Below, piece by piece: positions 25,816-35,664 of a stretch of 64,000 nt of DNA. Source of the DNA: Rhodoferax sp. OV413 (GTDB taxonomy: Bacteria > Pseudomonadota > Gammaproteobacteria > Burkholderiales > Burkholderiaceae_C). The position numbers were made by a program, and so were the translations under genes. How positions within the stretch are numbered: position 1 is the first letter of the stretch; every line of letters begins with the position of its first letter. The notes below the pieces were generated by a model. That model saw nothing but the letters and a program-made list of their open reading frames with translations. It did no database searches and had not been told where the DNA came from. The stretch is taken from the NCBI GenBank assembly GCA_945861785.1, contig CAMAWD010000023.1, positions 1 to 64,000 on the forward strand. Reading direction: 5' to 3'.

Positions 25816-26409
25816 TCCCGTTCGAGCTGTCCCCTTGCCCGGCACCATCCGCGCCCTGCGCATCACACACATCCCACAGCGGTGGCCTGCGTGCCGGGGC
25901 GATACGCGGTTCTCCGGGACATGCTTGCAAGATTGACGCTCGTGCGTCAATGGCTGGTTACGGGCAAGCTGTTCTGATATTTGCAGACCCGCTTTCAGTC
26001 TATTGGCGTCAGTGGCCCGGGAATTTGGCGCTTGTTTACTCGACAGGCTCCAATAGACTGGGTCCGGTCACCCGACTCCTCGATCTGCCCGCTCTATAGC
26101 AGTCATTGCGCTTGCCAGAAAATTGCTGTGCCAGAGCTTTCCAAAAGAGCAATAAATGCCGTGTTTTGCCTGCCCACCGATTGGCGAACGCGCAACCCGG
26201 CGATGCAAACGCGGGCCGTGGGGCAGGCCATGCCAAGCCATGCTGGTCGGGCTCCCGGGCGCCCCTAACGCCTGGTAAGCGCAGCATCAGGACCAGGTGA
26301 AGCCCAGAGGTAGCCCAGTGGTCGTGGCGGTGCACGCAGAATGCGGGTTTTGAGGATGGCTGCAGGGGAGGCATCTGGGCTCGGGTGGTTGGATTTCCTA
26401 TCCCCCCGC

Positions 26410-26640
26410 ATGGTCTTCCATTCGCGCCATCGCGGATTCGGCTGGAACCTGAGCGACCTGGTGCCCGGCATCTGCGCCATCGCGCTGGTGCTGTGCCGTG
26501 GTCCACGATCACCGGTGGCCCGCGCCAGCCTGGCCCTGGCACGCGAAAACCTGAGCAACCGGGAGTCGCACAGGCTCGCGGCCGGCCAACGGCACCTGGC
26601 CCGCGAACTGTTGCCGAAGCCGGCCGGGCTGGGACTCTGA
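26410..26640 (+). CDS. Possible small hypothetical protein or gene remnant
   Basis: A 76-codon frame (MVFHSRHRGFGW to PKPAGLGL) with a strong preference for G or C in third position throughout, as in the real genes around it, unlike the frames on the opposite strand. It holds a short hydrophobic stretch (ICAIALVLC) and then an arginine-rich helix-like half. No ribosome binding site is evident and I recognise no family. It may be the end of a lost gene. Confidence 0.25.
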   Translation: MVFHSRHRGFGWNLSDLVPGICAIALVLCRGPRSPVARASLALARENLSNRESHRLAAGQRHLARELLPKPAGLGL

Positions 26641-26692
26641 CAAAGGCGCGTCACGGCACCGCCTCGCGGTTCAAACCTCCGCCGTGGCAGCG

Positions 26693-27346
26693 TCAGACCA
26701 GCACGTACTCGAACCACCAGAAATTCTCGAGCATCCGGTAACGCGGTTCGGTGCCAATGCCCGCAACCAGCGCGACCAGTTCATCCTGGCCCGGGAAATT
26801 CTTGAGCACGCGGTGCACCGAGCCGTCGCGCAGCACCCGCTGCTGGAACGTGTTGCCCTCGGCATCGCGCTCGACGATGGGGAAGTCGCGCAACTGCACC
26901 TGCGAGTTGTCGAACAACAGCACGCGCGCGCCAGGCTCGAGCAGGCGGTGCAGGCTGCGCAGGAACTGCGCGCGCCGTCCGATCGGCACATGCGACAGCC
27001 AAAGGCCCGCGAACGCCGCGTCGAACCGGCCCAGGCCGGCATCGAGTTGGTAGGCGTCGGCAATGGCGAACCGCGCCCGCTCGGCATGCGGGCGCTGGCG
27101 CGCCAGATCCAGCGGCTCGGGCGTTGCGTCGGTGGCCACCAGCGCTGCGCTCACTGGCGCAACGTGTTGTGTCCAATAACCGGTGCCGCAGGCCACTTCG
27201 AGTACGCGCCGGCCGGTCAACCGGCCCATCAACAATTGGCGCAGCAGCGCAATGTCGGCCGCGCGTTCCGGCCGCTCGTACACCGCGTCGTAGTAACCCG
27301 CGCGCAGCCCGTAGTAGGCCTGCAGCTGCGGATCGACGCCCTGCAT
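26693..27346 (-). CDS. Class I SAM-dependent methyltransferase
   Basis: A 217-residue methyltransferase. SAM motif I is VLEVACGTGYWTQHVAP, the acidic loop is LVATDATPEPLDLAR, and later motifs are FDAAFAGLWLSHVPIG and LLEPGARVLLFDN. Starts at ATG 27346, 10 bp after the stop of the ABC ATPase gene, so it is the last gene of that transporter operon. It probably modifies a small molecule; the target is unknown. Its C terminus (FPGQDELVALVAGIGTEPRY) is usual for this subgroup of small-molecule methyltransferases. Confidence 0.85.
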   Translation of the reverse strand: MQGVDPQLQAYYGLRAGYYDAVYERPERAADIALLRQLLMGRLTGRRVLEVACGTGYWTQHVAPVSAALVATDATPEPLDLARQRPHAERARFAIADAYQLDAGLGRFDAAFAGLWLSHVPIGRRAQFLRSLHRLLEPGARVLLFDNSQVQLRDFPIVERDAEGNTFQQRVLRDGSVHRVLKNFPGQDELVALVAGIGTEPRYRMLENFWWFEYVLV

Positions 27347-27356
27347 CGCGTGCGCC

Positions 27357-28462
<1,106 letters not shown>

Positions 28463-28466
<4 letters not shown>

Positions 28467-30205
28467 TCGTGGCCTGCGGCCGGCGCCGCGGTACGCGACC
28501 GCTCGATCACGCGGTGCGACAGATAGGTGCCCACGGCCACCACCGCGACCATGACCACGCCGAGCGCGGCGCCCGGGCCGCGCCCCGCGATGCTCTGCAT
28601 GTACAGGTAGATACCGTAACTCATCGGTGCCTGGCTTTGCGCCGAGGTCAGCAGGATGGTGGCCGACAACTCCACCGCCGCGGTGATGAAGCTGGTCACG
28701 AACCCGGCCAGGATGCCGCCCATCATCAGCGGCACCATGATCCGGCGCACCGTGCTCACACGCCCGGCGCCCAGGCTGCCGGCTGCCTCCTCCAGCGAGA
28801 TGTGGACCTGCTGCAACGCCGCCATGCACGAGCGCAGTGCATACGGCAGGCGGCGTACCGCATACGCGATCATGATCAGGAACCAGGTCGCCACCATCGG
28901 CGTGTCGGTGAACGGGACGTTCACACCGTGGAACATGCGCAGATACCCGATCGCCAGCACCAGGCCCGGAATCGCCAGTGCGATCGACGCCAGGTAGTCC
29001 AGCCACTGGCGCGCCGGCAACCGGGTGCGGTAGATCAGGTACGCAATGGCCGTTCCCAGCAGGACGTCGAGGCCGGCCGCCATCAGGCAGTACTGCAGCG
29101 TGTTGGTGATCATCTGCCGCGAGTCAGTGAACACCGTGGCGTAATGCGCCAGCGTGTAGCTGTCGGGCAGCACCGAGAAGCTCCATACGCGCGCGAACGA
29201 CATCAGGGCAATGCCGATGTGCGGCGCCAGCGTGACCAGCAGCACGAACAGCACCCAGCCGTGGGCCAGCACTGCCTCCCAGCCGCGCAGCTTGCGCCGC
29301 TGCAGGGCGTTACCGCCCTTTTGCAGCGTAGCATAGTCGCGGCCCTTCATCACGCGGGCGGCCACCCACAGGGCGACGATCGACAGGGCGATCATGATCA
29401 CGCTGATGACGTAGCCCAGCGGGTCTTCGATGCCGACCGAGGTGATGCGCAGGTAGGCCTGCGGTGCGAGCATGTTGGTCACACCCATCACCAGTGGCGT
29501 GCCCAGGTCGTCGAACACCTTCACGAACACCAGCGCGGCGCCAGCCAGGTAACCCGGCAGCGACAGCGGGAAGATGATGCGCCAGAACAACCGCCAGCCG
29601 CGCGCGCCCAGGTTCAGCGCAGACTCCTCCATCGCGCCGTCGATGTTGCGCATCGCCGCCACCAGGTTGAGCAGGATGAAGGGGAAGTAGTGGATGCTCT
29701 CGACGAAGGTCACGCCCACCAGACCGTCCATGATCGGCACGGTGAAACCCAGGTGTTCATTCAGCAGCAGGTTGACCGAGCCGCTGCGCCCGAAGATCAG
29801 CTGCAGCGCCACCGCGCCCACGAACGGCGGCATGATCAGCGGCAACACGCCCAGGGTCTGGATCAGCAGCGCGCCGCGGAACTCGAATCGCACCGTCAGG
29901 TAGGCCAGCGGCACCGCGATCAGCGAGGCGAAGAACACCGACGCCAGCGCCACCAGAAGGCTGTTGACGAACGACTCGCGCAGCAGCGTCTGGCCGAAGA
30001 AATTGCCGAAATGGCCGAGCGTGAAGGCGCCGGTCTCGGTGACGAAGGCGGTGTACACGACCAGGCCGATCGGCACCAGCAGGAACACACCCAGGAACAG
30101 CAACACCACGCCGGCCAGCGCCCACGGACCCCAGGCCGAGCGCCACCCGGCGCGCACGGCAGCGGGGCCTGGCGGCTGTGAAGGATCGGTCAGTACGGCG
30201 GACAT
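28463..30205 (-). CDS. Fused ABC transporter permease (two BPD-type halves, FbpB-like)
   Basis: A 580-residue membrane protein with two complete permease halves. The first half has an EAA loop around ESALNLGARGWRLFWRIIFP and the second around EEAAGSLGAGRVSTVRRIMVP, with about six transmembrane segments each. Such a fused permease is typical of Fe3+ and 2-aminoethylphosphonate-type importers. It sits between the binding protein gene (63 bp) and the ATPase gene (4 bp overlap). Confidence 0.92.
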
Positions 30206-30268
30206 GAAGGTGAGGCCAGCGCTGCAGCAGGACCGGCGCGCAGGCCGTCGTGTGCCGGCCCGGCGGGC

Positions 30269-31600
30269 CTATTTGACCAGCGCCGCCGCCTGTTCGGCCA
30301 GGCCGCGGGCCTTCTCGAAATTGGCCTTGGACTTGGAGCTCCACAGGTCTTCCAGGCCGGTCAGCTGCTTGGCCACCTCGACATCCTTCTTGCTCTTGCG
30401 AAACAGCGCCAGGAACTGCTCGTCGCGGATCATCGATTCGGACACCAGCGGCGAATAGGCAAAGCTGCGCGCCTGCTTTACCAACTCGGCCGCCTGCGCG
30501 TTGGGCTTGGCCTTGAGCTTGCGCTCCGCTTCGTGGATCGCCTTGGTCGCCGCCTGCAGTTCCTTCAGGCGGAACGTCACCATCTGGTCGAACAGGCTTA
30601 CCACCACCTGGTAACGGTCGCCCGACAGGTTGGAGTCGAACTGCACCTTGGCGCGTTTCGCGATCTCGATCGCGTCGGGGTAACCGGCGGGCACCTTGGC
30701 GCCGAAACTGGCGTTCGAGAGGATCGGCAGGCGGCTGATCTTGGGGTCGAACAGCAGTTCCTGGCCTTCGCGCGAGAGCGTGAACGCCATGAACTTCTTG
30801 GCCTCCTCGGCGTTCTTGGCACCTGCCACCAGCGCGATATTGGCCGGCACCACCGAGGTCACGCTGGGGTAGTGGAACTCAACTGGGAAACCGGACGCCT
30901 TGCCCGCGAGGCCGAAGAAGTCGATCACCAGGCCCACGCCATACTGGCCGCTGTTCACGCCGTCGGGCACCGCGAAGCTGCGGTCGGTCACCGCTGCGCA
31001 GTTGCCCGCGATCTGCAGCATCTGGCTCCAGCCCTTCTCCCAGCCCTCGCCCTGCAGGATGGTCTCGACCGTCAGGTGGGTGGTGCCAGAGCGCGACGGC
31101 GAGGACATCGCCACGTGGCCGAAGTATTCCGGCCGCACCAGGTCCGCCCACTCCCTGGGTGCCGGCACCTTGTTGGCCTGGATGTAGCGCGTGTTCCACA
31201 TCAGCCCGTAACCCGCCAGCGCCTGGCCGTAATACATCCCCTGCGGGTCGTTCAGCGGGTAGTTGCCGATCTTGTCCGGCGCCTGGGGGTTCTTCACCTC
31301 CGGCGCGCTTTGCAGCAGTTTGTCGCGCGCGAGTACCTCGAATGCGTCCGGTGCCGACGCCCACATCACGTCCGGGCGCTGGCCCACCGGCAGTTCCTTG
31401 ATGTAGGCGATGCTGGCGGTGGTGTTCTTGTTCAGCACCTCGATCTTGATGCCGGGGTTGCGCGCCTCGAACGCCTTCTTGTAGGCCTCGGTCAGCTCCT
31501 TCGGAAACGAAGTGACCACCGCCACCGTACCGGCGTGCGCGGCGGTGATGGCGCTCAGGAGGGTGATCGCAAGGGCGCGTAGCGGGGTTCGAATCGTCAT
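30269..31600 (-). CDS. ABC transporter extracellular solute-binding protein
   Basis: A 443-residue periplasmic protein with signal peptide ALAITLLSAITAAHA. The core is a family 1/6-type binding fold: VVTSFPKELTEAYKKAFEAR, the RPDVMWASAPDAFEVLAR segment, PSRSGTTHLTVETIL and GLVIDFFGLAGKASG. It has a C-terminal extension of about 110 residues rich in Lys and Ala (helical; AERKLKAKPNAQAAELVKQA), longer than usual iron-binding proteins. No clear iron-coordinating tyrosine pair is recognisable by eye, so an organic solute is at least as likely. First gene of the transporter operon. Confidence 0.88.
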   Translation of the reverse strand: MTIRTPLRALAITLLSAITAAHAGTVAVVTSFPKELTEAYKKAFEARNPGIKIEVLNKNTTASIAYIKELPVGQRPDVMWASAPDAFEVLARDKLLQSAPEVKNPQAPDKIGNYPLNDPQGMYYGQALAGYGLMWNTRYIQANKVPAPREWADLVRPEYFGHVAMSSPSRSGTTHLTVETILQGEGWEKGWSQMLQIAGNCAAVTDRSFAVPDGVNSGQYGVGLVIDFFGLAGKASGFPVEFHYPSVTSVVPANIALVAGAKNAEEAKKFMAFTLSREGQELLFDPKISRLPILSNASFGAKVPAGYPDAIEIAKRAKVQFDSNLSGDRYQVVVSLFDQMVTFRLKELQAATKAIHEAERKLKAKPNAQAAELVKQARSFAYSPLVSESMIRDEQFLALFRKSKKDVEVAKQLTGLEDLWSSKSKANFEKARGLAEQAAALVK

Positions 31601-31766
31601 GGGTCTTTGCCTGTTGGTGGGTTTGAAGCCGGTCCACGCACGGCCTCACATGCCAGGGAACTGACTGCCCTGCATGATGTACCGAAACCGGCACATCGCG
31701 CGACCGGGTTAACCCGGAAGCGCCGCGCGTTTCGCGCCCGGCCGAGGGTGTCGGATCGGCAGAAAA

Positions 31767-31997
31767 GGGGCGGCCGAAGCTGCGCTCTGGGGCGGTACGG
31801 CGGGTCAACCGTACGATCCGTGTTACCACCTGGCATGCGACACCTACGACAACTTCAATCTGCTGGCGCTGGATGTCAACTCGGATGCCGTCGCGTTTTC
31901 CGTGCTGCAGTTCGCAATGAAAACGCAGGTCATCAACGGCAAGCGGCCCAAGGGCAACTTCAAGTTCGACTACTACGGTCGTGCGCTGATCCGGTAA
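31767..31997 (+). pseudogene. C-terminal remnant of an M28 family aminopeptidase
   Basis: Without any start codon, the plus strand encodes about 76 residues that read as the end of a secreted M28 zinc aminopeptidase: GAAEAALWGGTAGQPYDPCY, then HLACDTYDNFNLLALDVNSD, ending GNFKFDYYGRALIR and a TAA at 31995. The paired cysteines (DPCYHLACD) and the metal-binding His in this segment are family typical. The main part of the enzyme is absent; the upstream DNA is the promoter side of the ABC operon. It marks a deletion or insertion junction at about 31.75 kb. Confidence 0.7.
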
Positions 31998-32504
31998 CGG
32001 CACGGCACTGGTGCCTGGCGCTGTGCATGGCCCGGTTCATGCCGACGCCCGGCACCATCCGTGGTAGTGGATCGTGAGGATCATGGCGATCGCTTCTTGT
32101 TCGCCAGTGCTGGCGCGTAGCGTCAGGCCGCGCTCAAGCCGTGGGAAATTGAAATATTTCCCAGCGTGCCGGCGAGACTGCGTTCTTGGGCGACGCAGAA
32201 CTTGCGCGAGACGCGCTTGCCTTGCGTCACGGTAGCAAGTTGAATGCCAGGAACCTGACGTTCGTGGGTGTCCGCTTCCGCTGCATTGCCGACGGCCGGG
32301 CGAGAGACTTGGGCACGCGAATTGAGTGACTGCTTGGGCTTTCCTCGCCGGCTCCACGAATGACCGGTCCTTCAATTCGTCACAGGCAGGTATGGGCAAG
32401 AACCTGCCGAAAGTCAATGACTGCATGCCCCCCGAATATGGTCGGCTTGAACTTTTACGCGTCTGGACCACAGTTGAGCTCCCTTCATTTTCAAGGAGTT
32501 CATC
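31998..32504. other. Non-coding stretch between M28 remnant and recombinase gene
   Basis: About 500 bp with no gene I can support. The segment 32290-32420, read on the minus strand, gives a protein-like string (SLTFGRFLPIPACDELKDRS) that I have a vague memory of seeing as a short spurious protein in Burkholderiales intergenic DNA, so a dispersed repeat is possible. A sequence AAGGAG at 32493-32498 serves the next gene. Confidence 0.35.
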
Positions 32505-33122
32505 ATGGAAAACGTACCCGTCAGTCCGGCCAAGGTTCCGTGGAACAAGGGAAAGATCGTCGGCCAGAAGGCCCCCCTGAAGCTCAAGGACATTGGGGCC
32601 ATCAGGATCCGCTTGCAACTTGGCCATCGAACGCGAGAACTTGCGCTGTTCGACTTGGGCCTGGACAGCAAGCTCAGGGCATGTGACCTCGTGCGACTGC
32701 GTGTAAGGGACGTTTGCCACGGTGATCGCGTATCGACCCGAGCAATTGTCTTGCAGCAGAAAACGTCCCAGCCAGTCCAGTTCGAAATCACCCAGCCAAC
32801 CCGGGACGCGATTGGTGAATGGATGAAGGAGGCGGCACTGACACCAGACGACTTCCTGTTCCCCAGCCGATTGCATGACTCACCTCACCTCGGCACAAGG
32901 CAATATGCCCGAATCCTTGACACTTGGGTCACGGAAATTGGTCCGGATCCAACGGCCTACGGTACGCTCACAATGCGCCGCACCAAGGCCTCCCTGATCT
33001 ACCGGCGGACGAAGAACCTCCGCGCAGTCCAGTTGCTTCTCGGTCACACAAAATTGGAGAGCACGGTGCGGTATTTGGGCATTGAGGTTGAAGATGCGTT
33101 GGAGATGTCCGAGCAGACTTAG
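32505..33122 (+). CDS. Small tyrosine recombinase/phage integrase-like protein
   Basis: A 205-residue protein consisting almost only of the tyrosine recombinase catalytic domain. The first arginine lies in KLRACDLVRLRVRDV, the second in LTMRRTKASLIYRRTKNL, followed by VQLLLGHTKLESTVRYLGIE with the HxxR-like helix and the nucleophilic tyrosine (VRYLG). Related small integrases usually read H-S-L-R before the second arginine; here it is L-T-M-R, so the first histidine is lost. A good AAGGAG lies 7-12 bases before the ATG. Such proteins are often scattered in proteobacterial accessory DNA. Confidence 0.8.
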   Translation: MENVPVSPAKVPWNKGKIVGQKAPLKLKDIGAIRIRLQLGHRTRELALFDLGLDSKLRACDLVRLRVRDVCHGDRVSTRAIVLQQKTSQPVQFEITQPTRDAIGEWMKEAALTPDDFLFPSRLHDSPHLGTRQYARILDTWVTEIGPDPTAYGTLTMRRTKASLIYRRTKNLRAVQLLLGHTKLESTVRYLGIEVEDALEMSEQT

Positions 33123-33366
33123 ATCTGAAGGCCATGATCGATCCGGCGTTTGGCAAAAGACCTGTGCCGGGTCGATCTTTTTGATTTCTCCAAACCGGTC
33201 ATTCGCTACGGACGGCTCCTGGTCGAAAGCAGTCCCCATACTCTTTCAAACTTTCAAATGCAAAGTGATCCTGAGTTCATACGAAAACCAACTGGTTCTC
33301 GTATATCCATAATTTGCACCACCCACGAGTCAGATAGCGGAGAAATTCGATGCAGGTTTTCCGTAT

Positions 33367-33570
33367 GGGCAGGGAGAGCACAGCCTGCTCGAAGGTGCCC
33401 AGACGCAACTGACGTTCCAGTTCACGGCTTGACCACTTTTCTTGCACGGCCATGCGCAGGTAGAACTCGCGCTCCTCGGAGCGCTTGGACTGCCCCAGAA
33501 TGATGAGGTTGTGGGTCCAGGGCAAAACTCTCACCAGCGCCGAGAGTTTTGGATCGTCCCGGTAGGTCTC
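33367..33570 (-). pseudogene. N-terminal/central fragment of DUF1016 (YhcG-type nuclease)
   Basis: On the minus strand about 68 codons encode ETYRDDPKLSALVRVLPWTH, then NLIILGQSKRSEEREFYLRM and EKWSSRELERQLRLGTFEQA, the conserved N-terminal DUF1016 domain. Both ends are abrupt: the start coincides with the end of the truncated integrase (33566), and after QAVLS the sequence no longer matches the family. There is no nuclease motif in this piece. The C-terminal piece of a DUF1016 protein is at 23262-23549 on the same strand. Confidence 0.7.
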
Positions 33571-34294
33571 GCTTGATCGCATTGGGCGACACGCCGCGTG
33601 CCAATCGCTGTCTGATGGACTCCACATCGGCCGCCAACAACTCCAATCGTGCGACTGTCACCTCCATGGGCACATCCAACACGAACACGCTGAAATCATC
33701 TTTGCGCAGGATCGACACCGCCACATCCGCCAGTCCACTGGCCAGAACCTGCTGTGCAAGTTCTGAAGACTCGAAAATCGGAACAACGCCGCTGCACGTG
33801 TCCGCGTACGAGTGCGACGGGAGACTGTCACGATCGACCAACTTGGGCGCGGGATCTGTCATTACATTGCCGAGACCGGGCACCGCAACGACAAGGTGAA
33901 GTCCCAGCGCGCCGATTGGGACAACGGAGCCCGAAATCCGGGCCATCCTGCAAAACAGGTTTAACGCACCATCTCCGGCCTCGCGCATCAACTGATCCTG
34001 CGAGATGCCCGAATATGCAACTGCGTCGGCAACAGTGACCCAGACGACGCCGGACAGCGCGGGTGACCCCTCCACGAGCTTCCGCACGTTTGCAGACATT
34101 GGTCGCGCATCCAGTCTCAGAAGGTGCCTGCGCCAGTCCGCCAGCAACACGGCAGCAACCAGCTTGGCGATGACCAGTTCATGCGTCCGGCACGACTGAA
34201 TAAATTCCCAACGCCCTGCAGCATCACGCAGTCGCTTGGGGACAACCAACCGAGCCCACCAGGAACCGCCACGACGAACTAGATGATCCCGCAT
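33422..34294 (-). pseudogene. Truncated tRNA-associated integrase (DUF6538-type N-terminal part)
   Basis: ATG 34294 opens MRDHLVRRGGSWWARLVVPK followed by RLRDAAGRWEFIQSCRTHEL, the N-terminal domain found in a group of long tyrosine integrases. About 243 codons look native, to IKRD at 33566; the remaining 47 codons are an out-of-frame reading of the DUF1016 fragment. The catalytic domain with the R-H-R-Y residues is lost. The gene lies 84 bp downstream of tRNA-Arg and points away from it, the usual place of an integrase at an island attachment site. The reading frame is open further upstream through the tRNA, but that part is not protein. Confidence 0.65.
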
Positions 34295-34377
34295 ACCACA
34301 CGCCCTTTGTAGCAAGGCGATGTAGCAAACGACGCAGAACCCGCAAAACCCCAATAGATCAAGGATTTGCAAGGCAC

Positions 34378-34453
34378 TGGTGCGGCTGGCGGGGATCGAA
34401 CCCACGACCCTTGGCTTCGGAGGCCAATACTCTATCCACTGAGCTACAGCCGC
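34378..34453 (-). tRNA. tRNA-Arg (anticodon CCG)
   Basis: A 76-nt cloverleaf with encoded CCA on the minus strand. Acceptor stem GCGGCTG pairs with CAGCCGC (34382-34388), the D arm contains AGCTCAGTGGATAGAG, the anticodon stem TTGGC/GCCAA flanks the loop CTCCGAA with anticodon CCG, and the T arm is GTGGG-TTCGATC-CCCGC. The discriminator base is A. It would decode CGG. A truncated integrase follows immediately, so the 3' end of this gene probably served as an attachment site. Confidence 0.95.
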
Positions 34454-34500
34454 AGGCTGGAGGAGCGTGCATTGTAGAAGGTTTGAAAAGGGTCGCCGGC

Positions 34501-34506
34501 TATAAT
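34501..34506 (+). promoter_or_regulatory. Candidate -10 element of the cytochrome c5 gene within a repeated motif
   Basis: TATAAT lies 44 bp before the cytochrome gene ATG. It is embedded in a direct repeat of TCGCCGGCT (34493-34501 and 34506-34514), which also allows a GCCGGC/GCCGGC hairpin around the -10. No well-spaced -35 hexamer is visible (TTGAAA at 34483 is only 12 bp away), so an activator or extended element may be used. Confidence 0.45.
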
Positions 34507-34549
34507 CGCCGGCTGATTCAGCCTGCCTAGTTTGATTATTGAGGACACC

Positions 34550-35086
34550 ATGAGCGACAACAGCCACGAGGAAGAACACACGGGCCCCATCAAGACGCCC
34601 AAGCAGTTGCTGATCACGGTGTTCTTTTCATTTGTTGCGCCGGTGATCATCATCATCGGCCTGGTGTACTTTGTCGTCTCTGACAACAAACCTGCGGCCG
34701 GCGCGGTCAACCTCGAAAAGGCAATCGCCGCGCGCATCCAGAAGGTGGGCGCCGTCGAGATCCGCGATGCCAACCGCGAAATGAAATCGGGCGAAGAAGT
34801 CTTCAAGGCGCAATGCACAGCCTGCCACACGACCGGCGCAGCGGGTGCACCAAAGGTCGGCGATGCAGCCGCATGGGGCGCTCGTATTGCAACCGGCCTG
34901 GAAGCGCTGACCACTTCCGCACTCAAGGGCAAGAATGCCATGGCTGCGCAGGGCGGTGGCAACTTCGAGGACATCGAAATCGCCCGCGCTGTGGTCTACA
35001 TCGCCAACGCCAGCGGCGCCAAGTTCGAAGCGCCCAAGGGGCCTGCTGCAGCGGCGAGCGCGCCGGCTGCGGCTGCCAGCAAGTAA
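34550..35086 (+). CDS. Membrane-anchored cytochrome c5 (class I c-type cytochrome)
   Basis: A 178-residue protein. ATG 34550 is preferred over 34532 because it has GAGGA just upstream and gives MSDNSHEEEH. One transmembrane anchor (LLITVFFSFVAPVIIIIGLVYFVV, about residues 24-47) is followed by a periplasmic c-type heme domain with CTACH near residue 92. The distal methionine is likely in NAMAAQGG. An alanine/proline-rich tail ends the protein. Cytochromes of this type shuttle electrons to terminal oxidases or reductases in betaproteobacteria. Confidence 0.92.
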   Translation: MSDNSHEEEHTGPIKTPKQLLITVFFSFVAPVIIIIGLVYFVVSDNKPAAGAVNLEKAIAARIQKVGAVEIRDANREMKSGEEVFKAQCTACHTTGAAGAPKVGDAAAWGARIATGLEALTTSALKGKNAMAAQGGGNFEDIEIARAVVYIANASGAKFEAPKGPAAAASAPAAAASK

Positions 35087-35105
35087 GCAAGGCGTGCGCG
35101 CCTTG

Positions 35106-35657
35106 CTAGGCCTCAGCCAGCGCCCGCATGCGGGCCTGCGGGCTCACAGCATAAGCAAACCGCCCCGGTAAATCTTTGGCATTGCAGGGCAGCGGAACCC
35201 ACAGCCCGGTTTCGATGGCATCACTGGCGCTCCCCATATCCTGGGTGTGCACCAGCCCGAAGCCCAGGTCTGTCTCGAGGTACACCCATCCCCTTTCGTC
35301 CAGGAAGCAACGCTGTGCCCTCGCAGTGGCACCGGTGTGGGCGGTCAAGGAATAGTCTGCGGCCACACGCCAGATCCAGGGTGTGGCTTGGAGTTCGACG
35401 TATACGCGCTGCGGCCCGTTCTGGAAGAACCACTGGCCCTGTGCGTCGTCGGCGTAGTTCCTCTGGATGAAATCGATGAGTTTTTCATGCCGCAGCATCG
35501 ACCCCCGGCTGTCCGGCGTGCCCCCTGCAAAGGGCCCCTGGGCCTGTGCCTGGTCGTCGCGCAGGTACCAATTGCCACGCGCATCGAGCCCCAGCCAACC
35601 GTAACAATCGGGAACGTTGGGCCACTTGGCCAATGCCTGTTTGACGATCTCATCCAT
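35106..35657 (-). CDS. Conserved hypothetical protein (DUF2946-labelled family in relatives, uncertain)
   Basis: A 183-residue soluble protein starting MDEIVKQALAKWPNVPDCYG. It contains WLGLDARGNWYLRDD, HEKLIDFIQRNY, GQWFFQNGPQRVYVELQATP and LGFGLVHTQD, an unusually tryptophan- and aromatic-rich pattern that I remember from many Comamonadaceae proteins, often labelled with a DUF number; I am not sure which. No catalytic motif, signal peptide or membrane segment is visible. It follows the YheT-like gene by 7 bp on the minus strand, suggesting a shared transcript. Confidence 0.75.
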   Translation of the reverse strand: MDEIVKQALAKWPNVPDCYGWLGLDARGNWYLRDDQAQAQGPFAGGTPDSRGSMLRHEKLIDFIQRNYADDAQGQWFFQNGPQRVYVELQATPWIWRVAADYSLTAHTGATARAQRCFLDERGWVYLETDLGFGLVHTQDMGSASDAIETGLWVPLPCNAKDLPGRFAYAVSPQARMRALAEA

Positions 35658-35664
35658 GGCCGGA

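Larger units (their letters stand above)
25706..26692. other. About 1 kb mostly non-coding accessory DNA
   Basis: Between the Bug gene and the methyltransferase gene I see no complete recognisable gene. It contains a perfect 8-bp hairpin (25797-25815) and one short frame with coding-like third-position GC bias (26410-26640, listed separately). Base composition is more mixed than in the flanking genes, particularly at 25.95-26.2 kb. It could be the remains of deleted genes. Confidence 0.4.

Noticed and set aside
28469-30181. Plus-strand open frame of 570 codons opposite the fused permease
   Set aside because: Extremely rich in His, Gln, Arg and Asp, as expected for the antisense of membrane-protein codons in GC-rich DNA.
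34295-34579. Upstream extension of the truncated integrase through the tRNA
   Set aside because: The residues are a translation of tRNA-Arg(CCG); the integrase start at 34294 is after the tRNA.
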